NCBI GenBank assembly: GCA_020631735.1
Contig: CM036201.1
Coordinates: 72,001,253 to 72,065,252, forward strand
Reading direction: 5' to 3'
Origin: Saccharum officinarum
Taxonomy: Eukaryota > Streptophyta > Magnoliopsida > Poales > Poaceae
DNA: 64,000 nt
Under the pieces are notes generated by a model, which had not been told where the DNA came from, did not search any database, and was given only the letters and a program-made list of their open reading frames with translations. The position numbers were made by a program, and so were the translations under genes. Positions 11,401 through 21,840 of the stretch are shown here, one piece after another (position 1 is the stretch's first letter; every line of letters starts with the position of its first letter).

Positions 11401-12417
11401 TACAAATTTATACATTGTTGTACCTTATGCAGGTGGCAGGTGTTTCATTGCAGCGAGTAGGGGCAAGGCAGCTGACCCAAAGACCCGAGCGGCGCTAAAC
11501 TTTCAAAGGTAAATAAAAAGAGAGATTGGTCCTAGCATTAAATCTCCAGTGTACACCTTGAATGACTCAGCAACAAACTTACCATGACAATTGTGTTGCC
11601 TTTACATCCATGCAAGTGCCAAGTGAGACAAGGCAGACGGGGTAATGGTCCGTGTGGTACTGCCTGCAGTGGTCTGCAGAGTAGTAAAGCCAGTTGGACT
11701 TCCTAGCAAGGTAATTCATTACTTGGTGGCACTGCAATATCAGGTATTTCGATTTTTTTTTGGTTAGATTTCTGAACTGAAGCTATGGATTGGCTACCTT
11801 CTTTTATTCCTACTCTATAACTACTACGCTGAGAGTAACTTTGCTATCTGAAATGTGACTTTACTTTTACCTAATATGATAAATAATACCCGCTACACTT
11901 TCTATTAGCTATAGTTAGCTAATTAGTTTGAAAACTACGGTCACAGTTCGGTACCCCAATTGCTCATGATCATATTTTAAAGCACATACATTTTTTCATG
12001 GTTACGCAATCAAATTTTCCTAAACATTTTATCTCATTATATTTTTTTTCAACCTTGCGATACTTTTGGTTTGTAATGCAGGTACATTCCAAACTCCATA
12101 AGATAAACTGCAAGTTAGCGGAGTCACAAGAAATCAAGGTTCATCTGCTAGGTTGCCTTAAAACTTTACTGCCAATGATATGTTTACTGCTATTTTTGCC
12201 ACTTTTCCATTTCTGCATTTGGGCTGCACATATAGATCCGCTTTTGCTAGCACCAGCTTCTGTTCTTCAGCAGAGATTCTTAGTCTGGATTGCTCCAGTG
12301 GGCACCTCTGTTTCAGCTTCGTACGGATCCAACTTCTTTCTTTGTTTTCTCCTTATTTATCCGTTTTTGTCCCTTCCTCCTGGTCCACCTACTTCGGTGG
12401 GTAAATGTTTTTTTGTC

Positions 12418-12510
12418 AAGGATAAGAAGAAAAAGCATTGCCTCAAAATTTACATGTCATACGAATTTTGATGTGCTGCAGCCCTCATATTTCCTAATTA
12501 ATTACTTCAG
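12418..12510 (+). repeat. Short direct duplication, copy A (copy B at 13594-13665)
   Basis: Both copies contain 'ataagaagaaaaagcattgc' followed by 'ctcaaaat', a 'catgtcat/catgccat' segment and 'atttcctaatta'. They lie on either side of the 672-bp Tourist element. The duplication could be a remnant of a tandem exon or of repair near the insertion. Confidence 0.6.
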
Positions 12511-12588
12511 ATAGGTGACGATGATTACAACTGGCTTGAACTAAGACTTACCCTTCCTTTGGTTCTGGACAAATTAGATAACTGCTAA

Positions 12589-13260
12589 GAGCATCTCCAG
12601 GAGTTTAGTATAATTTACTTGCTAAACTAATCAATTTAGCAAGTTAACAAAAGAATATAGCAACCTTAATTTTTGTTCTTCACCGACAGTCTCCTATAGT
12701 AACTTTCTAAAAGTTATAGTAGGGCCCACATTTAATTATTTTTTGGTTTATTATGTTGTTCATAAACAAATTGAAAAGAAAATTGCATCTACTCTTACCA
12801 CCGCACTGACACGAGCACCGGTCCAATCCCAACGTTTGGCTCGGCCAGCAAGGCGTGCCTAGCTTGTAGCTTCCATGCCTTCCGGTCAAGCGGTAGGCAC
12901 ATGTCAAGATAGCAGGCCATGCACACGTAAAGGCGCCATGCTTTCCAACCAAGGATCAATAAACACTAGCGGAGGCAAGCACTGGGCGGCGGCGTTGACC
13001 TACAGGCCGGCTGCGATGGAGGCTGGTACATACCAGCAGGGGCCAGACCAAAGGGCTGCACGAGAAGTGTCGTGAAAACAGGTCCAAGGAGAAGAGATAG
13101 GGAATTCTCTCGACTTTGGAAATCTATGAGCTAAGGAGGATATTTGACAGCTTTCTATTTTTAAGGAGCTCTTTTACCAAACTGTTAGCAAAGACTTTTT
13201 TTCTCTTTTTGCTAAAATATTAAGATAGGGAGTTGTTTTACCAAACTCCTGGAGATGCTC
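12589..13260. mobile_element. Tourist-like element (PIF/Harbinger), 672 bp
   Basis: Perfect terminal inverted repeats read 'gagcatctccaggagttt' at the left and 'aaactcctggagatgctc' at the right. A TAA target duplication flanks it (12586-12588 and 13261-13263). Both are hallmarks of the PIF/Harbinger group. A GC-rich core at about 12790-13080 is unusual for a miniature element and may be captured sequence. No transposase is encoded. Confidence 0.9.
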
Positions 13261-14545
13261 TAATGTCACCAATTTGCTTTTTCTTGCGTTCTGCCAGCTA
13301 TGAGATAAAACGAGAAACTTTCATCTGAATTTAATAAGGAATGGTCCAATGATTTAATTGAAATTTCATACAGGATATGTTGCATGCTTTATTTTATTTG
13401 TCCAGTCCTGAGACCAGGATGCTAATGATGATGGACTCATAAGGAACTCCTGCACGGTTAAATGGCTGCAGATCTCAGACTGAGGAGATGGCTGGACATC
13501 TCAAACTGGTTATCATCAAGCAATGGGAGGTAAACAAAAAAATCAATCATTCTCTACATGATCTTCTGTTACGCTTGTGCTTTCATCTTTGGCATCAAAG
13601 ATAAGAAGAAAAAGCATTGCCTCAAAATCTCATGCCATATATTTCCTAATTAACCATTTCAAATATTGCCTTAGGGATCTAAAATCACATATATGTTTGA
13701 TTTTAGTGAATCTAAAACTGAAATTGACATTGCTGTATTTCCCTAGACATACCCCATTATTGCCTTCAATTTGCCACTTTTGTCTACAAAAATCAAACCA
13801 ACAATTGCACAATTATAAGGTCAATGATATAATCTCACATTCTCTTCGTTATTTATTTGATTTGACCGTTTCTGATTTCTCTAATTGAAGATGCTATGAA
13901 GTTTTAGCAGGTCAAAGTATGCCTATTTATCTGCTGTGCAGTACATACCCCATCCCGCTGCCCCACGACTATGATCGTTGAAGCAAATGGAAAGGGTTGG
14001 ATTTGCTATGTCAGAGACCTTGATCGTCGCCTCACAATCTCAAGATGCTACATATAACGACTCCTCAGAGGAAACAACGCGCCCTTTGTGAAAATTAAAC
14101 CAAAAAAACTATTCAGTGTTTGTATATTATGTCTGTGACTAACCAATTCTATGCCACATAATTCTATCCATATGTTAACACACCGTCTATTATGTACCAT
14201 ACTGAATCTTTATGTATCTATATATTTGGATACCGCTTTTATCTGATCTTTGGACACTGAACCAAACATTATATGTATATTTTTTTTTTGTTATGACAAC
14301 CATACTTTGTTCGCGCGCGAGGGCGCATGTTTTGTACTATATTTGGACCCAATAAACTGTAATGCTTTGATATGCCTACTGCATATCGTGGTCTAGCAAA
14401 CCAGGTCTTTCTCTGTATACATGAAGGAACAAAAAACATGTGCTGCTAAGCTCCTGCCAAACACTGTATAATTACCTTCATGTATAATATCTATACAGTT
14501 ATGGTTGAACATGTTACTGTGTTACCCCATATTTTGCATGCCATG

Positions 14546-15503
14546 CAATGTAAAATCACAGCAAACCAGAGCAAAAGAATCCCTCGCGGAGAGACGGGAA
14601 AATACGTGGAGCAGCGACGTACCAAGAAGGCGGAGGAAGCTGGAGGAGCAGCGAACAGCGAATCGAACGAGGTGGCAGGGGTAGCCCCCCGCTGGGCGGC
14701 CAACTGCGGCGGAGGTCCACCGGACGTGCGCAGGGAGGAACGGACGAGGCAACGGGGACGGTGACTGCCATGGAGAACCGGCGAGGTCGAGGAGAACGAC
14801 GAGCAGCGGGCGGCGGTGGTGAAAGGACCGGGGTACGTGTGAGGAACCGACTGCGGAGGGAAGAAACGAGAAGTGCGGAAGTACGGAACCAATAAACTCT
14901 AGAGAGGTGGCGTCCGTGCGGCTGACCTGTGCCGGTCCAGAAGTCAGGCGGAGGCGAGGAGCAGCGAAAAGGTCCAGAAGCCAAGTGAAAACGAGAGTTA
15001 CAGAAGGAATCAGTAAATACGAGAATAGTAAAATCAGAAGCCGATTTAGCTAGAAGTGTACGGGAGGAACGGGAGGCGTCAATTCTCTGGATCCAAGGAA
15101 CGGTAAAAAAAAAGAAGACGTGGACACCGGTTCTCCTTTAGGAGCCCGCAAGGTTTGTAGAGTTTAATTATGGTATATGCGTTATAAGACAGTAACCTCT
15201 ATTTAAATGTAATAATGAAATATATCAACAAAAAAATTGGAAATGGAGATCATTGCCGGTTGAAGCAATTGACCGGACAGCGAGTATCATACTCTAGAGG
15301 CTTGACTTGGCAGTGACCCTCATTGTATCACTACCGGATATAACCTTTGACCCTACAGTAACAGGAAAGCCCATTATTGTCGATTTCCCTTTGTTGGACT
15401 CAATTCCAACAGTGCTGCCTGGTTTGGACCCGACAATAATCCATGGATCCGGAGAGTACTCAAACATGATTCTGATGATTACTCCCTCTATCATGGAATA
15501 TAG
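14546..15503 (-). repeat. Right arm of the 0.96 kb inverted repeat
   Basis: This is the reverse complement of 7469-8437. The inner edge at 14546 corresponds to the base after the intron donor region of the left arm. The outer edge at 15503 lies 23 bases inside a Stowaway-like end ('ctccctctatcatggaatat'), while the left copy continues further into that element. This suggests an inverted duplication of a pre-existing segment and not a classic transposon terminus. The promoter-like and first-exon-like DNA here points leftwards, toward the left arm. Confidence 0.85.
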
Positions 15504-15975
15504 GTAGCGTGGGAGCTCAAGCCCCCTGATCCACTGAAAGGGCAACGCTAGAACTCAGAGTAATGCGTCATGGTAGAGAGACACATGATTGATGGCATGG
15601 TTTAGAGGCGCAAGCATGCTAGAGCTCCTGTGCGGTGTGGAGGTGCATGTGGGGTGGAGCTACCCGGCATCAGGCGGCCAAGTGGGGAGGTGCTTCAGCG
15701 AGTGGCATGGTATAGAGGTATAGCTTCGGTGAGTGGCACAGATGGGTTGGCGATGTAGACGAGAAGAAAAGAGGGGAAGAGACGCGCGGTGAAGCTGTCC
15801 ATTGTGGCCATTTATGATCAGGCCCCATGCATGCCACTATAGATGATGGTGTTAAAACTGTGTCCATCACATTTGATTCAATCGTCTCAACCAAACACAA
15901 AAGACAAAAGATGATTTCAGTTTCCTTCATTTAAACACTAGCTGACACGATCCCATGATAATAATAATAATAAAA
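15504..15975. other. Intergenic, no gene seen
   Basis: Mixed sequence without a recognised frame. A short ATA-rich microsatellite at about 15957-15975 forms the left target site of the following Mutator-like element. Confidence 0.4.
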
Positions 15976-17424
15976 GAGTAAATTGCACTCACCATACAAC
16001 AACTATCCAAATGGTTGCATGTTAGTTGAACATCTTGTAATGTGTTCAATTTAATACAATAACTATCGAGGTGGGTGCATGTTGGTCCAACATCTTGTGA
16101 TCTATTTAATTTGATGCTAGAACTTGGCTCATTGGTGCATATACGGTTCAAGCATTGTAAAGGCGTGTCTTTGTACACTCCGAATCATTGTCATGGGAAG
16201 CTATACCGTAGCATGCTCATGTCATCCATCACTTACCCTGAATTCTTTACTATATTGTGATACCATTTCTAAATTTGGCCAAATATAAAAACTGCCATTA
16301 ATTTCATAAATATGAAAAATACCAAACCAGCCATTTTTCTTTCTATACTATAATACTTTTTTCATCTGTTTTCACCCCTACCCATGGTCATTCATGGCTT
16401 GCTAAAGCTGTTAAGTGGGTTGTCCATCATGGAGGTAGAGTTTCAACTCTGTTCAGAGGTGAGCATTCGGTTAACCGAAACCGATTAGTTTGGTTCTTGG
16501 TTTTCATGAAATTCGGTGTAGTGGTTTTTTCTTTTTGTACTATAATACTGGTTTTTTGAGGTTTGTTTGTTCAAAAGGATAGGTAGTGAGCACTCAGTTC
16601 CCTTAAGCTTACCAGTTTGTGTCCCCCTTAATAGTATGACCTTTTCTATACTTAAATTCAAAACAAAAAATTAAAGTAAGCCTGTGGTGGGCAATATGCC
16701 ACAACGATTTGAATTGGGGGTTCTTCTTGTGTTGTCATGCACCCACGTATGCTTATAATATGTCCATATCTCACAAATATCATTACACCCTTAATTGTAC
16801 TAAGATCAATGTACCAGAACCCATTAGGGTCCTAGATGCACTTTCAACCGTGCACACCCCCAAAAACTTGATCGCCTGGCACCCTCGAGCAGATGTCGTG
16901 GTGTGGCCCGGCTCGTGCATGCTCACGGCTCGGCACGGCAGTGGCACGCACACGCATGTGGCGCGCCCTTCAAGTTTTTAATAGGAACACACATAGTTCA
17001 CCTATTTAAGTTGAGCCAACGTTTAGTCAAAATCCCATATAAGACTAAACAATATTGCACTATAACATTTAACATGGGCTAAGATTTATTTGATTTCATT
17101 AAATTAAATATGGACCAAGCCTAAATTAAATCGAATGAGAGATCAACCTTGCCTGCAAATGAGTCATTATCCTAGCGTTCCAGCTAAGCATTGGATGAGC
17201 TGAGCACGCTATGATGTAGTAGCTCCCAATGGCATCGGACACATGTATTTGGACTGTATATGCATCAATGAGACAAGTTCTCGCATCTAATTAAACAGAC
17301 AACAAGATGTTAGACCAACATGCACCCACCAAGATAATTGTCGCATTAAATTGGACAAATCACAAGATGTTGGACTAACATGCACCCACTTAGATATTTG
17401 TTGTATGGTGAGTGCAATTTACTC
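15976..17424. mobile_element. Non-autonomous Mutator-like element, 1449 bp
   Basis: The ends read 'gagtaaattgcactcaccat' and its inverse, and the inverted similarity continues for about 260 bp on each side. A 9-bp direct duplication 'ataataaaa' flanks the element exactly (15967-15975 and 17425-17433), the length typical of Mutator-like transposition. Each terminal repeat contains an internal direct repeat of about 60 bp around 'gcatgttggtccaacatctt'. The core has no transposase. It includes a GC-rich patch near 16860-16970 of unknown origin. Confidence 0.92.
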
Positions 17425-17716
17425 ATAATAAAATAACAAGATACACATGCTTTATTATCTGTTTCTCCTTTGTCTTTTCACATTTAGTACATAAAGCATT
17501 TATTGGAACCTGAGAAAAAATGTGACGTGGAGAGTCCGGGTGAAACGTACAAGTGGGGGAAAAAGGGGGTCAAAATTCAAAAGATCGGAACGGAAGGTTG
17601 CGCTCCAAACAGAACGGGAAGGAAAAACCGGGTGAAAATCCCAACGTGGGGAAGTGGGATCATGCGAAGTTTTAAATTTTGGGATTTGGGATAGATCAGA
17701 TGAGATCGGCGGCCCT

Positions 17717-17728
17717 TTTCTATATAGC
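17717..17728 (+). promoter_or_regulatory. Probable TATA box of MATH-BTB copy 2
   Basis: 'ttctatatagca' lies about 25-50 bases upstream of a stretch beginning 'gaaaccctagatggcg' that resembles grass 5'UTRs. It precedes the GC-rich leader exon of copy 2. Confidence 0.5.
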
Positions 17729-18313
17729 ATTATCCCTAGCATCATGCAACTGCTAGATAGAAACCCTAGATGGCGATCAGAGGACGTGGGACTTTCGCGA
17801 GCAGAGGTATCCTGGTCGGAGGTCGATCGGAGCATCACTCGCCGAGCGGGGAGGGATTAGTTCCACCACCACCTCCGGCAGCTACCACTACCGGAAAACC
17901 CTTGTTTGCCGAGTGCCAACTTCTTTGCCGAGTGAAAAAAAACATTCGGCGAAAAAAAACACTCGGCAAACAGGGTCTTTGCCGAGTGTCTGTTTGCCGA
18001 GTGTTTTTTTTCTGACACTCAGAAAAGAGCCTGTTTGTTGAGTGTTTTTTGTTTTACACTTGGCAAACAAAGAATTACAAAGCACATTTTGAGGCCCTAA
18101 ACGACTTTAAATAAAAAAAAATATTCAACTACAAAGTTGTATAACTTCTCAAGATCTATAACTTTTGTATTGGTCATTTCTTCATTCGACAAAGCGGTAT
18201 TAACGTTGTTCATAAAATCTACATCTTCATATATAGTTTCATGCAAACTAGAAGAGAGATCTCTAAGTTTTATAAACAATGTTTATACCACTATGTTGGA
18301 TGAACAAATAAAC

Positions 18314-18830
18314 AAAATAAAAGTTGTAGATCTTGAGAAGTTATACAACTTTGTAGTTAAACACTTTTTAATCTGAATTAATTTTGCTAGCGAAAAATAC
18401 GTCTGAATTTTAAAAAATTTGAAATGTAAAATTTTCAAACGACCTCGGATGTAGAAACGGTCAAAATGAAAGTTGTAGATCTCGAAAAGTTATGAAACTT
18501 TGTAATTGACAACCTTTTGATTTGAAATTATTTTGTCAACGAAAACTATATTTGAATTTCTCAAATTGAAAATTCAAATTTTTATAAACAACCTCGGATG
18601 GAGAAACTACCAAAACAAAAGTTGTAGATCTCGAAAAGTTATGAAACTTTGTAGTTGACAACTTTCTGATTTGAAATCATTTTGTCAACAAAAGCTACGT
18701 TTAAATTTCTCAAATTTAAAATTCGAATTTTTATAAACGACCTCGGATAGAGAAACTACCGAAACAAAAGTTGTAGATCTCGAAAAGTTATGAAAATTTA
18801 TAGTTGACAACTTTTTTATTTGAATTCGTT
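18314..18830 (+). repeat. Tandem array with exact 149-bp period, about 3.5 copies
   Basis: The word 'agttgtagat' occurs at 18322, 18471, 18620 and 18769, each step exactly 149 bases. Neighbouring sequence (gaaaagttatgaaactttg, and cctcggat upstream) repeats in register with substitutions. An inverted partial copy at about 18127-18168 pairs with 18314-18359 to make a hairpin of about 42 bp per arm. Confidence 0.85.
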
Positions 18831-18907
18831 TAGGGCCTCAAACAAACAATTTACACTCGGTTTAGTATATTAAATGTATAGGACCAAAACAGGATATAGA
18901 CACAAGT

Positions 18908-18979
18908 GACAGTGTGGTGCAGTGGTAGAGGAGGTTACGTGTGAGGAAGAGGTCACGGGTTCGAATCCCGTCGGCCATG
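18908..18979 (+). other. tRNA-like relic with A and B box inside the CACTA element
   Basis: 'tggtgcagtgg' (18915-18925) resembles an RNA polymerase III A box, and 'ggttcgaatcc' (18958-18968) is a perfect B box at normal spacing. A T-arm stem can be drawn, but the two acceptor-stem halves do not pair. It is therefore a relic or SINE-like fragment and not a working tRNA gene. Confidence 0.55.
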
Positions 18980-20354
18980 TAGCCGCGAATTTTGCGCGAA
19001 AAATGTCGCGACTTGCCGAGTGCCCGACAAAAAACACTTGGCAAAAAACCTCTTTGCCGACTAAACTTTAGGCGAGTGTCTTATGCCGAGGGTGGCACTT
19101 GGCAAAGCCTTTGCTGAGTGCAATTCAGGCTTTGCAGCTGAATCCGGTAGTGTACACAGTAAGTGCCCCTTTAGTTAGCATAACTGCTGATTATTAATGA
19201 TTTTTCTATAGGATTTTTTTTTTTAAAAAAGTTCTTCTATTATTCATGTTAGTCTCTCCAAGATCAGCTCAGATTCAGATCCCTGCGAGCTGTTCCTCGA
19301 AAAGCTTGCGGACGGGCCGACTCTAGGCAGATGAGAGGCCGAGACTGTAGCCTGTCCGTCAACGGTCGAAGGGGGCGACGTCTCACCCTTGCACCGGCAA
19401 CTAGGCGAGCATTCCAGCCATCATCTCCATCTTCCGTTCCTGGTGAGGGTGATGCCGATGAGGATGAAGATTGGCGCCGCGCAGAGGGACGGGCGGCCCT
19501 CTCACGTGCCGTGGCTTGGCTGCGGAAGCGTGCCGACGCCCGAAGCCGATCCACGATGTCGATTTTCGGGCCAGCGCGATCCCGACCAAGTTCTGGGCAC
19601 AACTTGGTGTCCCGGATGATTCCGATGACGATGAAGTGCAGGAACCTTCCGATGATTCCGATCACAGTGGATCAACTGTTGAGAGTCAAAAAAGCCCTGT
19701 AATCAGGTAAAACTCCGTGTACTGATGACTTAAGGCTTTCTAAGTCCATTGTTTCAAAGTTGGTGCATAGGAAGATCAAAGGGAGGCCTTGGCAAGGTCC
19801 GCTGCCGTCTCTCAGAGTGTCTCCACCAAGAACTTTGGGTGACTTCCTTGCCAGGGCGTCTTACCAGAGATCTCCATGCCAGAGCCTGGTTCAGTCTCCT
19901 CGGATGGCACATACGCCGGCGAGGCCAACGTTCATCGGTCTCAGTGCGATGCGAAATTCAAAATTCAAAGTGCTTCGATCCGAACTTTCCTCCCGTGACC
20001 ATGATGCCCGCGGTACTTCCGTCCGTGAAGGACGTGTGTACCGTGACCATGATGACACGAGGATGCCGGATCAGAGTTTACCAAAAATCAGTAAGCAAAT
20101 TTTACTTGGGCCGGGCAAACTCTTTAGCCCATGCCAGGTCTGTGTGCGCTGTTTGCAAGGACTGGCACCAAAACCACAAAACCATTACGCAAGCCGCCAC
20201 AACTCATAACGCCACCGAAGAGATCATTCACGGATGTTGTTCGCGAGGGTTCGTCAATGGCGGCACAGGAGAACAATGGCGGCTTTACGGGTCGCGGTGG
20301 TGGGAGAGCGGACACCGGCTTCAACCCGGGCTTCTATCCGGGTTTCAATCCTGG

Positions 20355-20505
20355 GCCTTGTTCGGCTGGCTGGCTCCCAGCTAGCCAGCAGTGCTTTTCT
20401 CTCACACCAGTTCAGCACCAGCCACCAGCCACCAGCCAGCCAGCAGTATTTTTCTCTCACAATAAATCAGCCTCAGCCACCAGCCACCAGCCAGCCGAAC
20501 GAGCT
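20355..20505. mobile_element. hAT-like miniature element inside LINE ORF1, about 150 bp
   Basis: Ends 'gccttgttcggctggctgg' and 'ccagccagccgaacgagct' are inverted. 'cctgg' lies on both sides (20350-20354 and 20506-20510). The interior repeats 'ccagccaccagcc'. The net insertion is about a multiple of three, so the ORF1 frame stays open through it. Confidence 0.6.
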
Positions 20506-20799
20506 CCTGGTTTTGGAGAAAGAGGGGGTGGCCGTGGTCGCTTTCCGCCGCGTGGCCGAGGTCGTGGACATGGTGGCCATAGGGGCTATGGCTACGGCGG
20601 CTTCAACGGTGGTTATTAGGGATATGGTTAAGGAGGTGGATGGCGTAACAATGGTGGGAGAGGTCGTGGTTATTCTGGCCGATTCCACCAAAACCCGTCA
20701 CCACCAATTCAAGTTGCGCATCCTAACGCGCACCAGGTGGCTGGCAATCAGGCAGGGTGATGGGGACGTGATTCCCGATCTTCCGTCCGGTTCAAGATA

Positions 20800-21840
20800 A
20801 CTATCGATTTGGTCGGAGAGCGACACACCGATCCCGCTTCAGATCACAAAGACCGAACCCTGCAACCTTAGCACCACGTCTCCTCTGGTTATCAACCGTG
20901 TCACAATTCGGTTGACCTTGCCATGAAGGCTAATCCCTGCTGCGAATCGAAGAACACAAGCAAGAACAAGATAAAAACACAACTCAATTGAAGTGACAAT
21001 TGCGGATATATGATTAAGCACTCAAAGTTGGGGTCTCACAAACCGATAATGACGACGGTTCAAAGACAGATTGATCTAAAGCAAAACTCAAACCCTAACA
21101 TAGGCGGCGGCTACTGATTATAAAGCCTAAGGGGCATCCAAGGACCCTTACTCACGTCACTAAGAAGTCTCGACACGTTACAAGGGCCAAACGGCCCAAT
21201 GATTCCCATTTACTCCAATGGAATTTGGACCTTAAACCAAAGCCATTGGTTAGCTTATGAAATTATCTTTCCATCCATATGTAGATAATAGAAAACGAAG
21301 TCCGGATACGTCCTGAGCGTCCATTTTACTACAGACTGATCCTAGAGCATGAGATGACTCGAACTTGATATGGATTAGGCCTCCAACTTGGTTTGGACGC
21401 CCTTGCTTGACTCCTAAGATGGTGGCCAAGGAGGAGAACGTCCTTGGGTATCTCTTAGGTGTTCTCCATCTTCTTGGGACGTGCTCCAATTTGGGCCTGG
21501 GTCCCAAGTGTGAATAACAAGCCCGCGATGACGCCGTAGCACCCGACAGAAATAGCGGCAGAATGTCTCGATGATTTAGAGGTCTTTCCAATATGATATT
21601 GAGGTGGGACTAGATCTATTTGAAAGATTATCAAATAAGCTTTCCATCAAATGCTCATTGACCTCGATCGCACTCCGGATGGATGAGTTATGACCTTCCC
21701 AATGAAGCACTATCGGGCTACCGACGAACTGAAAGTTCAACTTTGATAGACTTGCACTTTGAGATACATTTGTACCTACATTCAAATAACAACATATACA
21801 TGTGGAACCAATTACTATACAAATGTAGGAACGAGCGCAC
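20800..21840. mobile_element. LTR-like or solo-LTR fragment nested in LINE ORF1
   Basis: About 1 kb unlike the flanking ORF1 sequence interrupts the frame. It contains stretches such as 'accgataatgacgacggttc' and 'ttggaccttaaaccaaagcc' that I associate with abundant grass LTR retrotransposon repeats. Exact ends and target duplication could not be fixed. Confidence 0.45.

Larger units (their letters stand above)
8438..14545 (+). other. 6.1 kb spacer of the inverted repeat; possible multi-exon non-coding or decayed transcription unit
   Basis: No transposase or other known protein is visible on either strand. Several textbook splice acceptors lie on the plus strand: 'cgtacccag' ending 8453, 'tgttttctttcag' ending 9423, 'tctgaatgtttcag' ending 9966, 'taccttatgcag' ending 11432 and 'ttgtaatgcag' ending 12081. 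The GC-rich stretch 8454-8900 would be exon 2. The segments after the later acceptors contain only short frames. This pattern suits a spliced transcript that starts in the left arm and does not code for a conserved protein, or a captured gene that has decayed. It also contains a Tourist element and a short internal duplication, listed separately. Confidence 0.35.
17886..19152. mobile_element. Non-autonomous CACTA element, 1267 bp
   Basis: It starts CACTACCGGA and ends TCCGGTAGTG, with a 3-bp target duplication TAC (17883-17885 and 19153-19155), as CACTA elements have. The sub-terminal regions carry many copies of 'tttgccgagtg' in both orientations, the usual sub-terminal motif arrangement for transposase binding. 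The core contains a 149-bp tandem array and a tRNA-like relic. No transposase frame remains. Confidence 0.95.
17745..19158 (+). other. 5'UTR exon of MATH-BTB copy 2, split by a CACTA element
   Basis: The exon ends 'ccaccacctccggcagctac', the CACTA element, then 'tacaca' and the donor GTAAGT at 19159. Without the element this matches the leader of copy 1, which ends in 'cacctccggcggcaca' before GTGAGT at 4566. The downstream intron then contains the LINE at 19262-27647 and ends at 'attatgaag' (27779), where copy 1 has the better acceptor 'attatgcag'. Confidence 0.65.

Noticed and set aside
12875..13075. Possible exon in the GC-rich core of the Tourist element
   Set aside because: It is short, without domain, and wholly inside the element.
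18908..18979. Functional tRNA gene
   Set aside because: A and B boxes are present but the acceptor stem halves do not pair and no standard anticodon arm is evident.
18862..19044. Minus-strand frame resembling peptides such as 'GIRTRDL' seen in databases
   Set aside because: This is the translation of the tRNA-like relic in a CACTA element, a known source of false proteins.
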